64,000 bases of DNA from Petrolisthes cinctipes (GCA_033782935.1 JAWQEG010003791.1:119213-183212), one strand, 5' to 3'. Counted from the stretch's first letter, positions 1 through 10,450 are shown. Notes: generated by a model not told the origin, from the sequence alone. Numbers and translations: made by a program.

Positions 1-24
1 TATATATATATATATATATATATA
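1..24. repeat. (TA)n microsatellite at the window edge
   Basis: Pure TA dinucleotide run that starts the window; its true left end lies outside. It probably lies in an intron of the partial gene whose first visible exon begins near 106. Confidence 0.9.
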
Positions 25-105
25 ACAGTCTTATCAGAATTCGACAGGCCTGACAGTGGGAAAAAGAAAATAGGTGTTCGTATGATCCCTGCTGTCCTCA
101 TACAG

Positions 106-275
106 GTGATTATATCTTCTCATGCACGACAGAGAGCCAAGCAGTTCGCCGTTGTAAACCTGCACCGTGACAGCTTCATTGAGGCTGTGAGCTGGACGTC
201 AGGTGATGGTCGGGATGTGGTGTGTGACCCCGACTGGTTCGTGGACGCTGAGGTGGAACTCACTAATGGTTACAG
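106..275 (+). CDS. Unrecognised gene, internal exon
   Basis: Candidate internal exon of a gene whose 5' part lies left of the window. A pyrimidine-rich stretch ending in CAG at 103-105 gives a phase-0 start; an AG at 131-132 is an alternative, also phase 0. The exon stays open for 170 nt and ends at TACAG|GTTAGT (donor at 276), leaving two bases of an Arg codon. The translation is compositionally normal, rich in W, D, E and V, and includes SWTSGDGRDVVCDPDWFVDA. The next exon at 522 supplies the missing base in phase, which is the main evidence that both are real. I do not recognise the family and assign no function. Confidence 0.55.
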
Positions 276-397
276 GTTAGTCAGGGAGGGCAGGGGACAG
301 GGTTATGCCTGAGGGCGAACCTACAGTATCACAAAATAATACTAGTTGCACCCAAATAATCACGTAATCCTCTGTGCTTATAAATATGAGCAAGTTA

Positions 398-467
398 CCT
401 CACTCGGAAATCGAATCCAAGGCCAGCTAATGTGAAACAAGGGATCTACCCATTAGATCATGTCCCA
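398..467 (-). ncRNA. tRNA-like sequence, probably a SINE head
   Basis: Read on the - strand, GATC-TAATGGGTA-GATC makes a perfect D-arm-like hairpin. About 25 nt further on, TTGGA-TTCGATT-TCCGA makes a five-pair T arm with a canonical 7-nt loop. These correspond to the internal A and B boxes of a polymerase III promoter. The presumed acceptor stem halves do not pair, so a functional tRNA is unlikely; a tRNA-derived SINE or tRNA pseudogene in the intron at 276-521 fits better. Confidence 0.45.
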
Positions 468-521
468 AAACGAGTGAGACAACAATAATTAACCTTCCAT
501 ATATATGTGTACTCTTTACAG

Positions 522-957
522 ATGGTACCTCCACGGTCTGCCCTTGTGGCCTCTCCTCAACCAGACACTGGCCCCTCCCTCCCGCCCCAATCCATTCAAA
601 CGTAAGAAGCTCGACTGGCCCAGCTACGCCTTCGCTACGCCACTCTATCTTGTCCCGCACGAGTGGAGGAGCTTCAGGGACCCCAATATTGGCGTCCAGA
701 AGCTGTTTTCAAATGACCTTGCTCCCACCAGCCAGCAGAATCTCGTGGGCAAACCTGTTGATGCGTTTGCCAAGCCTGACAAGTTCCAGGCCGGAGTGAC
801 CCAACTGTTGCAGACGCTAGGGGCCGCCATCAATGAGGACCCGGAAGATTATAAGAACTGGTTGCTGCCCCTCGTCAGGAGCAGTTTGCCCTCCATGATC
901 GAGTCCTTCAAGGCCAGGCAGAGCGGGAGGGGACCCAGGAAGAGCGGTAGTCAACAG
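522..957 (+). CDS. Unrecognised gene, long exon
   Basis: Acceptor CTCTTTACAG ends at 521; the first base completes the Arg codon left open by the exon ending at 275. The frame then runs 145 codons with normal composition, including WYLHGLPLWPLLNQ at its start and DWPSYAFATPLYLVPHEWRS about 30 residues in. A donor-like CAACAG|GTGTCC at 957/958 would end the exon in phase 0. Without splicing there, the frame continues to a TAA at 1102-1104, but that tail is Cys/Ser-rich and less protein-like. No signal peptide, membrane segment or catalytic motif is evident. I do not recognise the family. Real exon: fairly sure; 3' limit: uncertain. Confidence 0.6.
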
Positions 958-1227
958 GTGTCCACGTGTCCAGACCTACTGTATGTGTTTTTCCTGAAGC
1001 AGCCATGTCTCAATGCCTCCTCCTGCATGGTACTCAGCGAGGTACAACTGGCTCTCAGGAAGGCCTCTTGTTCTACCACGTCTCTTATTGTTGGACATTC
1101 CTAAACTACAAGAGTGTCACATCAATGAACAGATTCTTCTTCACACCAAACTGAGGATCACATATTCCTTCTTTCTCACGGCAAACTATGAATCTGTCCG
1201 GCCTCCAGCTTGATATCGTGGACTTAG

Positions 1228-1437
1228 AGAACACCCCACGAATCTGACTGGAGTACGTCTGTCCAGAGAAGGAAGGATGAGAATGAATTGAACATTTCCT
1301 TTTCCTTTCGACTCCACCTGGGTCCACCATTGAGGGGTTTTCCCTTGTGGGTCGTGCACTGCATGGAAGGCTTCTGCTTCTATCAATATGACACCAAACT
1401 GTATGCCGGCAAACAAACTGCCTCAGAATACGAGTAG
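1228..1437 (+). CDS. Possible last exon of the unrecognised gene
   Basis: The same frame as the exon at 522 is open again from 1228, after a TTAG at 1224-1227 that could act as a weak acceptor, to a TAG stop at 1435-1437. The translation looks coding near its end (PLWVVHCMEGFCFYQYDTKL), and a 270-nt intron at 958-1227 would join it in phase. Another acceptor at 1207-1208 opens a different frame that stops after 12 codons. Long frames also exist on the opposite strand here, so this exon is tentative. AATAAA at 1669-1674 is a plausible polyadenylation signal. Confidence 0.35.
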   Translation, partial: RTPHESDWSTSVQRRKDENELNISFSFRLHLGPPLRGFPLWVVHCMEGFCFYQYDTKLYAGKQTASEYE

Positions 1438-1668
1438 AGGGGAGAGGAGGTTGTATTTTAGCCTAGTATGCAGGAATCAGTCGCCTTACAATTCGCACAC
1501 AAACGATAATCCGTTTCAAGGGGTCGTTTGTTGCGCGTGATTTAGAGATATGTACAGTACGTAGCCCTCTAAACAGTGCAACAAAACAGATCCCTGCTCG
1601 TATAATTATACAGGTTGCCTGTTTTCTAGCAAGGTTTGGAGGAGTCAGTAGCACTCTACATTGCCCAT

Positions 1669-1674
1669 AATAAA
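1669..1674 (+). terminator. Candidate polyadenylation signal
   Basis: Canonical AATAAA about 230 bp after the possible stop codon at 1435-1437. The hexamer is common in AT-rich DNA, so its use is inferred from position only. Confidence 0.3.
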
Positions 1675-1871
1675 TGTTCCTTTTAGCTCGTCTCAAACTT
1701 GACAGCCTTCACTCAGAACTCTTGCTGCTTCTTGTATTGTCACATCTCACCTCGTTGGACACTTTTACAATCACGTTAACAGACAGTACTTTTTATATAA
1801 TCTCCTGACTGTCCGTATCTACACCTCTAGTCTCCGTATAGAGGGAATATTTCCTGTGATGATGTGGGCAG

Positions 1872-2035
1872 TATATAAAGGATTTTGGCACCCATTCGGT
1901 CCCAACCACTCCCTTTCAATTCTTAATTTGACTCTCCTTTCCTTAAATTTCCTTCATGCTTGTTTGTCCCACCTCACTATCACCTTCTTCATCGTACTAA
2001 GGGTCTAAGGGTTCTTCATTATACTCTTTATTCTT
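1872..2035. repeat. SINE-like dispersed repeat, copy 1
   Basis: Shares an ordered series of short blocks with 12315-12505: a TTTGGCACCCATTCGGTCCC-like block, then TTCAATTCTTAATTTGACTC, then TTTCCTTCATGCTTG, then a CTAAGGGTCT-like block. The first block resembles a pol III B-box region. Confidence 0.5.
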
Positions 2036-2394
2036 AAGAGAATCTATAGCTGTAGTTTGCATGATGTTATAAATATTTTAGAGTTAGTCATTTCAGTCGC
2101 AACATATGGAGACGGGCACATGCCAAGTGCATGTGGATGACATAAAATAGGCGTCTAACAGTATAATTATCCTTTTTTTTTATGCTTTAGTGCCATGGCA
2201 TTTCATATATTCTTTATTGGAAATGAAGTGTTTTGTAGTTTTGGTCAGTGGGAACGGTTCAAATGCATACCTACAATCCTGATCGAGTGACCAACCTGGC
2301 AGTGTTAAGAAACTTTGTGAAGAGTGATAAATGGAAATTGAACCAGCCTTTACCTCTCTTGCTTCCCCTATAATACTGCTGTACTGTATAGCCT

Positions 2395-2535
2395 ACAAAG
2401 AGACATTACTCACCAGTGTACTCACTCCTTTCCTTTTATCTCCTTGGTGCTTGCTGTCCCACCTCTCTATCATCTTCTCCCTCATCCTACAGGAAATTTC
2501 CAGGCCTAGGGAGGTCATCTTTCATCCCCAAACCT
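2395..2535. repeat. SINE-like dispersed repeat, copy 2
   Basis: Body-only copy. It shares GGTGCTTGCTGTCCCACCTC with copy 1 and the TACAGG...CCAGGCCTAG block with the copies at 12.4 and 51.0 kb. The tRNA-like head is not visible. Confidence 0.4.
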
Positions 2536-3270
2536 AATCATTAATATACTACACCGTGACTTAGCCCCATGTGACCTAATGAACATTCGACGATGCTGGC
2601 TACCACACACCCTCTTCACATTTATCGTTCCTGTGCCTTCCTATGGAGTCCTACTGGGACTTGTTCCGTTTATATATGTTCTTGAAGAATGAAGAGTTTA
2701 AGCAAGGCTAAAACTACTACATTTCCAATAAATTATTTTAGTTATCTTTGTATAATCAGTTTGTTTTCTTCATTCCGCGAGTCGTAGATATGGCACCTAA
2801 GCATTATATATAATATGCAAAGGTTTAAACTTAAAGAAAACATATATCAGTTAACAAAATTAAAAATATAAATGAGCCTATTATATAGGAAATGCCATGA
2901 GATTTGTAGAACCAATGTAGCTTCACATAACTATCTGCAATGACACTTTATAATATATACACAATTACGGAGCAGGGGCCACATCTAAATATAATTAAGT
3001 ACTATAACTGTGTTATAAACATTTTGTGCACTGTATTTAACCACAATTCAAACCAATATAAGTATGCAGTACGTGGTGTAAACATTGTTTTTATAACCTA
3101 CCTTATTATTAATTAGCTAGTAAACTTTCATTTTTGTGCTTAGGTAACCCGTTGTAGATTTTTTTTAACGCAAAATTAAAATTTTACTGGTATCTTTAAT
3201 CATCCATATCTTGTATATTAAAATAACAAAAGGTGTAAATAATTTTAGAATTGCTTACGAACGGCGCCCA

Positions 3271-3343
3271 ATGCTGCAGCAATACTTTGGCTCCGACGCT
3301 CCGTGGCGGAGTCCTCCGTCACGGCGCCGTGTTTATCACACCA
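3271..3343 (+). CDS. CNTD1: CNTD1 exon 1 (start codon)
   Basis: ATG at 3271 opens 24 codons in a local GC-rich patch (about 3260-3412) that stands out from AT-rich flanks, as expected for a promoter-proximal exon. It ends at CACACCA|GTGAGT, a strong donor in phase 1, exactly what the acceptor at 5173 needs. The encoded start is MLQQYFGSDAPWRSPPSRRR. N termini of this family are poorly conserved, so the support is phase, donor and composition rather than homology. Confidence 0.55.
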
Positions 3344-6300
3344 GTGAGTCGGTGACCATTCACACGCCGCGCGGCTGCGAGCCTGCGCCCTGCGATGCCC
3401 GTGGCCGGTTAGTTCTCATTCAAACATGTGAGATTCTCTATAGTAAATGAAGAATTGAAGGATACATGTGAGATTTGAATATGCATTGATTTTATGATAG
3501 AGTTAGCGATAACAATGATAAAACTTTATAAGAAAATTGGGTCAAATGTCCTTTTTTTCAGATCACGTGATGATATGAATGAATGAATAATATTTAGATT
3601 AACCAGACAGACATGGCGGAGTATTGGACCGTATGCAAGAACATTCGTGGTGTAGCACTGGTATGACTGCTATATAGGCAAACAACAGAGCCATCGTACC
3701 GGTACCACGCCATCGTATACACTATGAATGTTCTTGAATATGACCCATTGTTATATCGATAAAGCACATTGGTTTAGTCCAGAATTTTAACACGTTACGT
3801 TTTTCAGTTTCTTCATTTCTTTTGACACATTGAACATTTGGGGTGTTTTGGCAATTTTCTGCTGGCACTCAGTTCTATAGGCCTCTCTGGTGATTACAAA
3901 AACTGCAGAGAAAAAGGCCTATTGGTGTGAGGAAAGAAATATAAACTAATGATGAATTGCGGGGATGAATATCATGAATGGGAGAATCACCAGTCATATT
4001 ATGAACACCCGTGGACACATAATGGCGTTAATACAAGTAAGTTATTGCATATTTTCTTGATTGTTTTTGCGACATGGTACACACTAAGTTAACTTGATAT
4101 GTTACTGTTACTGTAATACTGTAGCTTTCTCTGTTATGGCTACCCCAAAGTCTACCATTATAATCTGAGATAGTGGGACGTGACCTGACCTGCTGGAACT
4201 TATCCTGACATGACCTGGATCTAACATTGCCAGTCAGTTTCCAAATTCCATTATGCAAGTAACTAGAACAATATGGAAGAGATGACCGCTTTTGTCCTAC
4301 CTTGTATACATCACCTCATTAGATTGATTTTTATATACTGTACTCTCTTTTTATGTGTAGTTTTGTTATCATGGGCAAATTTTTTTATTTCTTACTGTTT
4401 CCAAATTTCGTTAACGTTAGCACTACTTCACCTGTGGATAACCAGGTTAGGACTGAAGGATCACTGATTGTGAAGGATGCCCAGGTTAGGTTAGAATTAA
4501 AAGATTATTATGAATGAAGGATGCTGTGGTCCTGATTAGGCTCGGTTAGGTCAGTTTCGGTTTGACTAAAACCCCAGATTGCTATAGTCTCCCCCCAAAA
4601 GAGGTCATCTTTTCCATATTTACTGTAATATAATTTAAAATGTCCATTTCTTGTAGCTGCTGGTGTATATGTAAGAAATGTGGTGTCTGGAGATTATTGA
4701 ATTAAGATGATGCAGATGAAATGTTATAAAATTTAGAATTATTGAAAAAGAATGATGGGGAAGTAGAGCCCCCTCTGGTCTTAATAAAACTTTTCTTTGT
4801 TTAGGTCAAAATTATGAAATTAAACCCTTGAAGCAGAGAACAGAACAGCCTGAAGGGGCTTATCAATGGGGTAGAAAATGAGAGCTACTTTTTCCTCCAA
4901 ACTACTGTACTGTATGTTACAAAGCAATGGGTGTGGTGTGAGGGGACTGCCCTCCTAAGTGACAAACCCCAGAACTTTTCATTTGAAGTAGCCTACCAGG
5001 CATGTTAACCACTGTGCCAAGTTACACCCTGCAGAAACATACTCCATAAATTTAATTAGCCTCCTGCCTTCTTTTATATATACCCTTGCAAGATAGCAGA
5101 TATTATTGTCAGGAATTGTGATGTCTTGCCAACTTGAAAAATTTAAGGATTAACACACAAGTTGAAATTTCAGGGGAGCATATTAAGGACCTCATCAAGG
5201 TGTTGGAAGCAGAAAATGAAAGAGAGATGAGTGAGGTTCACCCAGCATTAGCTTTCCTGGACATCACCTCAATCATGTCAGTTATTGTCCCTGTCACTCA
5301 GCTTTTCTCCCTCTCACAACATGTCAAGTACATTGCCCTGGAGATATTCCAGAGGTGAGTCCCAATGGTGTGAGTATTGTACCTGAGTCATCTCCTTGTT
5401 GGTGCAGAGGTACTGTATAGACCCAGATAGTGTTATTCTTGCACCACTTTGAGCTGCATGTATGTTGGATGGGAGAAAGTAATGTTGTCCTGTAGCTTAA
5501 GAAAACTGCATTTCTGCCATTTCTGCCTTGTTAACCAAGTGTTCCCTTCCCACAGAAAATTTAGGAGATCACTGTATTTTGACATGGCAAGTGTGGAGTC
5601 AGATGACTATAGCTACAGTTCCTGATTTTTTATCATATGTCATTAAAAATTCATTTTTAATATCATGAAGGCTGCTGTGATTGGTACCGTAACATCTTAC
5701 TTCTCAGATGTTTTGAGTTACCAATTTACTGGTCATAAGCATAAAAGAATCTTGTATTATTTTTGGGAATGGTCACTGTTAACTGCTATCTGTTCCAGCT
5801 ACAGTAAATAATGATTAAAACTATGGTATGTGATCCAATATTGCTATCAACTCTTTCTGCTTCCTTCCTTTTTGCTTGGTTGTTTGTACCATGAAACAAC
5901 TTAAAATTTATCAACTATGTTAAGGTCTTGTTAAAGAATACAATAGAATTCACAGATATTTTTGTAGCAATTTTTGGTGGCTAATAGTTTACATACCTAA
6001 TGTATATAAGAATTTTTTGGGAGATAAAAAATCTAGTGATGGCTTTCATGCACAATTTCTAATGTTCAATAAAACACTCATAGGTATCAGAAATTAGATC
6101 ATCAGCTGTAGATAAATGGTTGACAGTAATTGGGAACCTTGTAAGCAGTACAATACAGTAGTAGGCTAGTGGTTTCAATAATTATCTAGCAGAGGACAAC
6201 TTTCAGGTATATGACAAGTCACATGAATAGCTTGCTGGAGTATGTGACAGAAACTACAAGCAAGGGCCGGAAGAGAGAGAGGCTGATAAAGGCAGTAGAG

Positions 6301-9300
6301 AAGAAAGTGGCAGACCAATCTCCTCTCCGCCTTATCACTTGCATCATGATTGCCTCCAAGCTCTTTTCACACAAGAAGGTAGTCTATCTATTTGTCCATC
6401 TATCTAGGGATGAGATGATCGTGAATGAAATGCCTTCAGCAGTTCTTTCCTCCACCAATGGTAATGGTCCTACCTGGTATTTTCTGGCAGGGATGTAAGC
6501 ACTATTTAGAGAGTTTTGACATTCTCTATGACCCATGTCAATTGTTTTCAAGTCTTCAACAATCTCTCCTTTCCTAGTTCATCCTTTGAAGCATACTGTC
6601 CATTAACTAGCTATTATGTGGCTATGATTGATTTCCTTCCACTTGATAAATATTATTAATGTTATAGTGTCAAAATATGTGGAGGGCAATAAGGTTTTAT
6701 CATTATTCTCACTACTGTAGAGTGTTTCTTTGGATTAGTGGGTGGCAGACAGCCGTTAAGTAATTTGGTTCTTTCCTGTCATAGTCAAGGTAATTTTATT
6801 GCACTTAATTTTGTTCCCATATTGCTAGTGTACCGGTACTGTAGCCTTAATAAGATAAGTTACATTTGCATTTTAACATACCCGGTAGTGATTATATATT
6901 AAATGCATTTTATAGAGTTAGGTGGTCTATACCATATGCAATGTCTTAGTGTGGGCAATCTGTCTTCCTTACATTCTTGATCCTGGGAATAGGAAAAGGT
7001 TAAAGAAGATTATGAGCTGTACAATATTGCATGAGGCACTAATATATATCTAAGTACAGTATAGTTTTATATAACTAAGTTTTTGGATTGTGGAATGTTT
7101 TGCATTTGTATGATCTGGGAGGATATTATTGAGTGGGGTGAAAAGCTTCAATGAAAACAGTAGAGTGAGTGTTAGACTGGAAGTAGTGTGAGTGAGTGGT
7201 TTCCTATAAAGGTGGGACTCCATCAAGGTTGTGTAATGTTACCATGGTTATTGGGGTTAGGGAGAAGTGCCTGAATCAGCTATTTTTTGACAGCATTAGT
7301 GGCAGATTCAGAAGAGAAACTGAGTTAGTTAGTGCAGAAGTTTGAATGAGTGTGAAGGAGGAGGAAACTTTAGAGTGAACTTGGGTTAGAGCAAAGTGAT
7401 GAGGTGTGGGAGGGAAACAGATGGTAGAATGATGAACATACTGTAATGCTGGATGGTGAAATAGTTGAAGTGGAGTGTTTTAATTATTTGGGGTCTAAGG
7501 TTACAGTGGATGTTAAACTAGAGTCAGAGGAGAAGTCTAGAGTAAATGAAGTAGGGAAATTTTTAGGAGGATTGAATTGGATGTTTGGCTGTAAGTCACA
7601 TAGAGTGGGTTATATGAAGTGATAGTAGTACCTACCTCACTGTATGGAGCTGAAACATGAAATATGGGAGTAAGAGAGAAGAGAAGGCTGAACTCAGTAA
7701 AGGTGGGATGTCTGAGGAGCATGTGTGGCGTGACTCAGATGGATAGATTCTGGACTGAGGAAGTGAGAAGAAGGACCAGTGTCGTGAGAGATGTAGCCAG
7801 CCATGCAGAACAGTGTGTGTTAAGATGGTTTGGACATGTGGAGAAAATGGATGAGGATAGATAGTTATTTTTGCTCAGGGTTTGGTACAGTAAAACTCAG
7901 ATGATGATTGAACTGTTTGCAATGAACTTTTTAATATTACATTTGTTAAATTTTTTAGAATGTTTTGAATGATCATGCAGTCTCCCTGTTTTGCATACCA
8001 GAACATGACCCCTCAAATGTGTCAGAAGTGTCTCAAGAGGATGAAAGTGATGACCAGTGCTCATGCTGTCATCCAGTCCGAGCGGAACATCCTTGAACAG
8101 ATTGACTCTAGGGTAAGTTGAGGGTAGATATGGAATTATTTGAGGTAAGAGAGAAGAATACTGCATGCAGTGCAGTAATACCTTAGCTTACATCATTGAT
8201 TAACTGCAAAGGCTACAATGTATCTCAGATTTTACACAATAAAATTATGTAAACTTAACTAAAATATACTCTAGAAAAGTGGCATAAAGTCAGATTTGAC
8301 ACAAATTGAGATTACGTAAAGCAGGGTATTACTGCACTGTACTTTTGCCATGGTAAGTGTGTGACTGTTTATTGTGACTTATTATGTGAATGACTTATGT
8401 GTGAATTTTAGACTAGGTTACTGTTAGTGAAGTGCGAGAGAAAAGGGAGGTGAGTTGAGGTGGATGGTTGAGGTGAGGGCAGGTCAGAAAAGGTAGGGTG
8501 ACAGAGTACAAATATTCCCTTGGGAATACCCTTTTTTAGAAAAGACAGGAAGGGGGTATAGCAGGGTACAAGGAAAAGAATAAACACAAATATACAATTA
8601 AAGGCAAACGATTCAATTAAAATCATACAGCAGTACAATACAAAAGAAAAAAACGCACAGTAGTACAAATGAAGTGGTAATCACACGGTACACTTAAACA
8701 CTACAATTAATATAACAAATATTATTGTCCTAAGTCCCGATATAAACAATAATAACGGTAGCAAAAAAGACAATGCTCAATATTAACAGAAATATTACAT
8801 TACTTATAAAACTAGATGGAAGGATAAGAATACAAAATTATAATTTCTATTCAACTTTCCTTATTTCTGCTGGTGGGATGATTTTTCCAAAAACAGCGAG
8901 GGCACAGAGGTTAGAGAGCAGCAAGTCTGTGTAGTACAGTCACCCAGTCTGGACTGGGCATTTAGGAAGAGTTCAGAAGAATAAATCCAGTGTAATTGTG
9001 AAATTGGGGCCTTTCACCCTCCCAGGGGTACTCCACCTGGGATTGGCCACAGCAGAAGCCACACTGAGTGAGACTATATGTGTGGGTATGTGCAGAGGAT
9101 CCACCTATTTCATGTGCCAGAGATACTGAGTGGTGTAGCCTATGTACCCAAGAAACTACTTTGTAATTTGTGATATGAATCTAAATAAAGATTGTGTCTG
9201 TCCTATGTATCTAAAGGCTGGCTAGGCATTCCTAATGTAGAATCCATTAAATGTATCCAGCAACGAAGGTCAGTAAGATTTGATTTGGGGATGAAAGAAG

Positions 9301-10450
9301 ACCTTGTAAGACTAGGGTGAAGATGATAGAGAGGTGGGATAAACAATTGAAATTCAAGTGGCTGGGGTCTGAAAGGGCATCAAAATACTTAAAGTAAGGT
9401 CTGTAAGAGAAAAAACAAATCTAGGCAATTTTGAGCCTTCCAACATCATAGGAGTCGGACATTCTTTGGCAGAGCTTTCTACTCCTACTATGTTTTTGCA
9501 GTACTTTACCAATGATTTGGTACAGGTGGCCTAATATGAATGCCATGCAATGTATCTAAGCTTAGTAAAAAGAAATTATCGATTAGTAGTTCATGTGATT
9601 CCTAATGAATACAGTTACTTTCTCACAGCTTTACCGCCGGAGTTCAATGGTGGTGTACGTAGGCATGATGGTGTGGCTGGGTGGCCTTGGTGGCGGTGAC
9701 TTGAGCAACTTTCGTCAGGGGGTGGTGCAGGCAGGTGCCCCTATGATGGAACCTAAGCAACTTTTGTCTCATGCCCTGTATGTCTTAGATGTGGTTTATA
9801 TGAAACACAAGGAAGTCTACCTTGACCTTTACACCATCCTCAGTGGCTTCACTACCATTATGAATGATCACAGGTGAGTGTCAATGTATGTCTTGTGTAT
9901 ACAGTTATATACCAAAGTTTTATGTTATAATTTCTCCAGCTTTTGTGGCTGGTTACCATAACTGTAGGCTGTAGACTAAGTTATTATATAAACTGTTTAT
10001 GATATGATAGAAGCATATTGCATAATCGTTTCATCACGACAAGACAATGCAGCTTGTGTACAGTATATGCTAATGGAGGTACAGGAGTAACAGGACTTTA
10101 CACAGGCCTAGCCTACATATGAATAGTCAGCATGTCATGTATAAATGAATTCTTATACAGTTATATTGATAGCCTACTGAGAGCTTTCTGAATACTGGTA
10201 CCGGTTTTTGCCTCTACTTGACAGGGCAGCATACTCCCATGTGATGGCTGACAGGATGCTGCTCGGTGCAGCAGTGGTGGCAGCTGCAGGTCTTATTGCA
10301 GGGAGTGAGAGTATGTGTGCTGTGCTGGTGGCTACCTTTTCCCACCATATTGCTAGAATCTCCAACCGAGACATCCTCACCTTGGCTTCTTGCATCGTCC
10401 GTGCTACTGGTCTAGCTGTGTACCCTTTGGACCTTTTAGCCACCCCTTGA
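3271..10450 (+). CDS. CNTD1: CNTD1, cyclin N-terminal domain-containing protein 1 (six exons)
   Basis: Spliced model 3271-3343, 5174-5354, 6207-6378, 8002-8112, 9629-9873, 10225-10450. All junctions are GT-AG and phases match (1, 2, 0, 0, 2), giving 335 codons plus TGA, close to the roughly 330 residues of vertebrate CNTD1. The centre is a cyclin box: VKYIALEIFQRYMTSH, then RLITCIMIASKLF (the helix with the Ala-Ser-Lys typical of cyclins), then AVIQSERNILEQI. The C-terminal part has LLSHALYVLDVVYMKHKEVY and ADRMLLGAAVVAAAGLI, which fit CNTD1 better than ordinary A or B cyclins. In mammals and worms (COSA-1) CNTD1 works in meiotic prophase to turn recombination intermediates into crossovers; a germline role here is inferred. 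The first exon is the least certain part. Confidence 0.82.
3344..5173 (+). other. CNTD1: CNTD1 intron 1
   Basis: GC-rich to about 3412, then AT-rich. It carries a foldback MITE at about 3637-3748. Nothing else recognisable. Confidence 0.55.
3637..3748. mobile_element. Foldback MITE with GGTACC core, copy 1
   Basis: Imperfect palindrome. The left end reads GCAAGAACATTCGTGGTGTA; the right end read backwards gives TTCAAGAACATTCATAGTGT. Near the right side is CCATCGTACCGGTACCACGC. A second copy lies near 46.53-46.66 kb, so this is a mobile family rather than a local hairpin. No coding capacity. Confidence 0.6.
5174..5354 (+). CDS. CNTD1: CNTD1 exon 2
   Basis: Acceptor AAATTTCAG at 5173, donor AGAG|GTGAGT at 5354/5355; enters in phase 1 and leaves in phase 2. 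It encodes the helix before the cyclin box and its first part (LFSLSQHVKYIALEIFQR), matching the family pattern in which an aromatic/Ala-rich helix ends in ..EI-x-x-R. An in-frame TGA at 5119-5121 excludes a much longer exon on the left. Confidence 0.8.
5355..6206 (+). other. CNTD1: CNTD1 intron 2
   Basis: AT-rich intron with no recognisable element. Confidence 0.7.
6207..6378 (+). CDS. CNTD1: CNTD1 exon 3, cyclin box core
   Basis: Acceptor CTTTCAG at 6206. The first base completes the Arg of exon 2, giving FQR-YMTSHMNSLLEYV. It ends after HKK at the GTAGTC donor, phase 0. It contains LRLITCIMIASKLFSHKK, the most family-diagnostic stretch: a helix with the ASK triplet. Between them is a basic linker with KGRKRERLIKAVEKK. 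Confidence 0.85.
6379..8001 (+). other. CNTD1: CNTD1 intron 3
   Basis: The first 700 bp are plain AT-rich sequence; 7120-7870 is occupied by a decayed LINE reverse transcriptase in the sense orientation. Confidence 0.65.
7120..7870 (+). pseudogene. Decayed RTE-like LINE reverse transcriptase fragment
   Basis: Same family as the long frame at 26.7-28.2 kb but riddled with stops. Around 7205-7240 one frame reads KVGLHQGCVM, the degenerate form of the RT motif GLRQGCVMSPWLF. Around 7690-7860 the C-terminal pattern is clear: LRSMCGV, then VLRWFGHVEKMDEDR, the hallmark found after RT in this clade. No intact coding capacity; an old insertion in a CNTD1 intron. Confidence 0.7.
8002..8112 (+). CDS. 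CNTD1: CNTD1 exon 4
   Basis: Acceptor TTTGCATACCAG at 8001, donor AGG|GTAAGT at 8112/8113, 37 codons, phase 0 at both ends. AVIQSERNILEQIDSR has the cyclin-box helix form in which an acidic/Ser-Glu stretch precedes ILE-x-x, leading into the next helix. A 111-nt exon skipped in frame would remove this helix. Confidence 0.8.
8113..9628 (+). other. CNTD1: CNTD1 intron 4
   Basis: AT-rich with no clear element. Around 9230-9300 a frame reading VESIKCIQQRRSVRF faintly recalls the C-terminal end of CR1-like RTs, but it is too short to call. Confidence 0.6.
9629..9873 (+). CDS. CNTD1: CNTD1 exon 5
   Basis: Acceptor TACTTTCTCACAG at 9628, donor CACAG|GTGAGT at 9873/9874. Phase 0 in, phase 2 out. It encodes YRRSSMVVYVGMMVWLGGLG, equivalent to the family's (T)PL-x-YVE-x-LL-x-x-LG segment after the cyclin-box helix, and then LLSHALYVLDVVYMKHKEVY. 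The Gly-rich GGLGGG is a departure from vertebrate proteins. Confidence 0.83.
9874..10224 (+). other. CNTD1: CNTD1 intron 5
   Basis: Short AT-rich intron with no recognisable element. Confidence 0.7.
10225..10450 (+). CDS. CNTD1: CNTD1 exon 6 (stop codon)
   Basis: Acceptor CTACTTGACAG at 10224; the first base completes Arg, then AAYSHVMADRMLLGAAVVAA. The ADRMLL...GLI helix corresponds to the conserved KED-x-MLL...AFI helix of CNTD1. The frame ends LATP with TGA at 10448-10450. Confidence 0.83.

Larger units (their letters stand above)
1438..3270. other. Spacer between the partial gene and CNTD1
   Basis: AT-rich intergenic DNA with no credible open frame. It holds two members of a dispersed SINE-like repeat (about 1872-2035 and 2395-2535). 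The stretch 2560-3250 is unremarkable AT-rich sequence. GC content rises abruptly from about 3260 at the first CNTD1 exon. Confidence 0.6.

Noticed and set aside
398..467. Functional tRNA gene on the - strand
   Set aside because: Acceptor stem halves do not pair although D and T arms do.
9230..9300. CR1-like RT fragment (VESIKCIQQRRSVRF)
   Set aside because: Only about 15 weakly similar residues and no neighbouring RT blocks.
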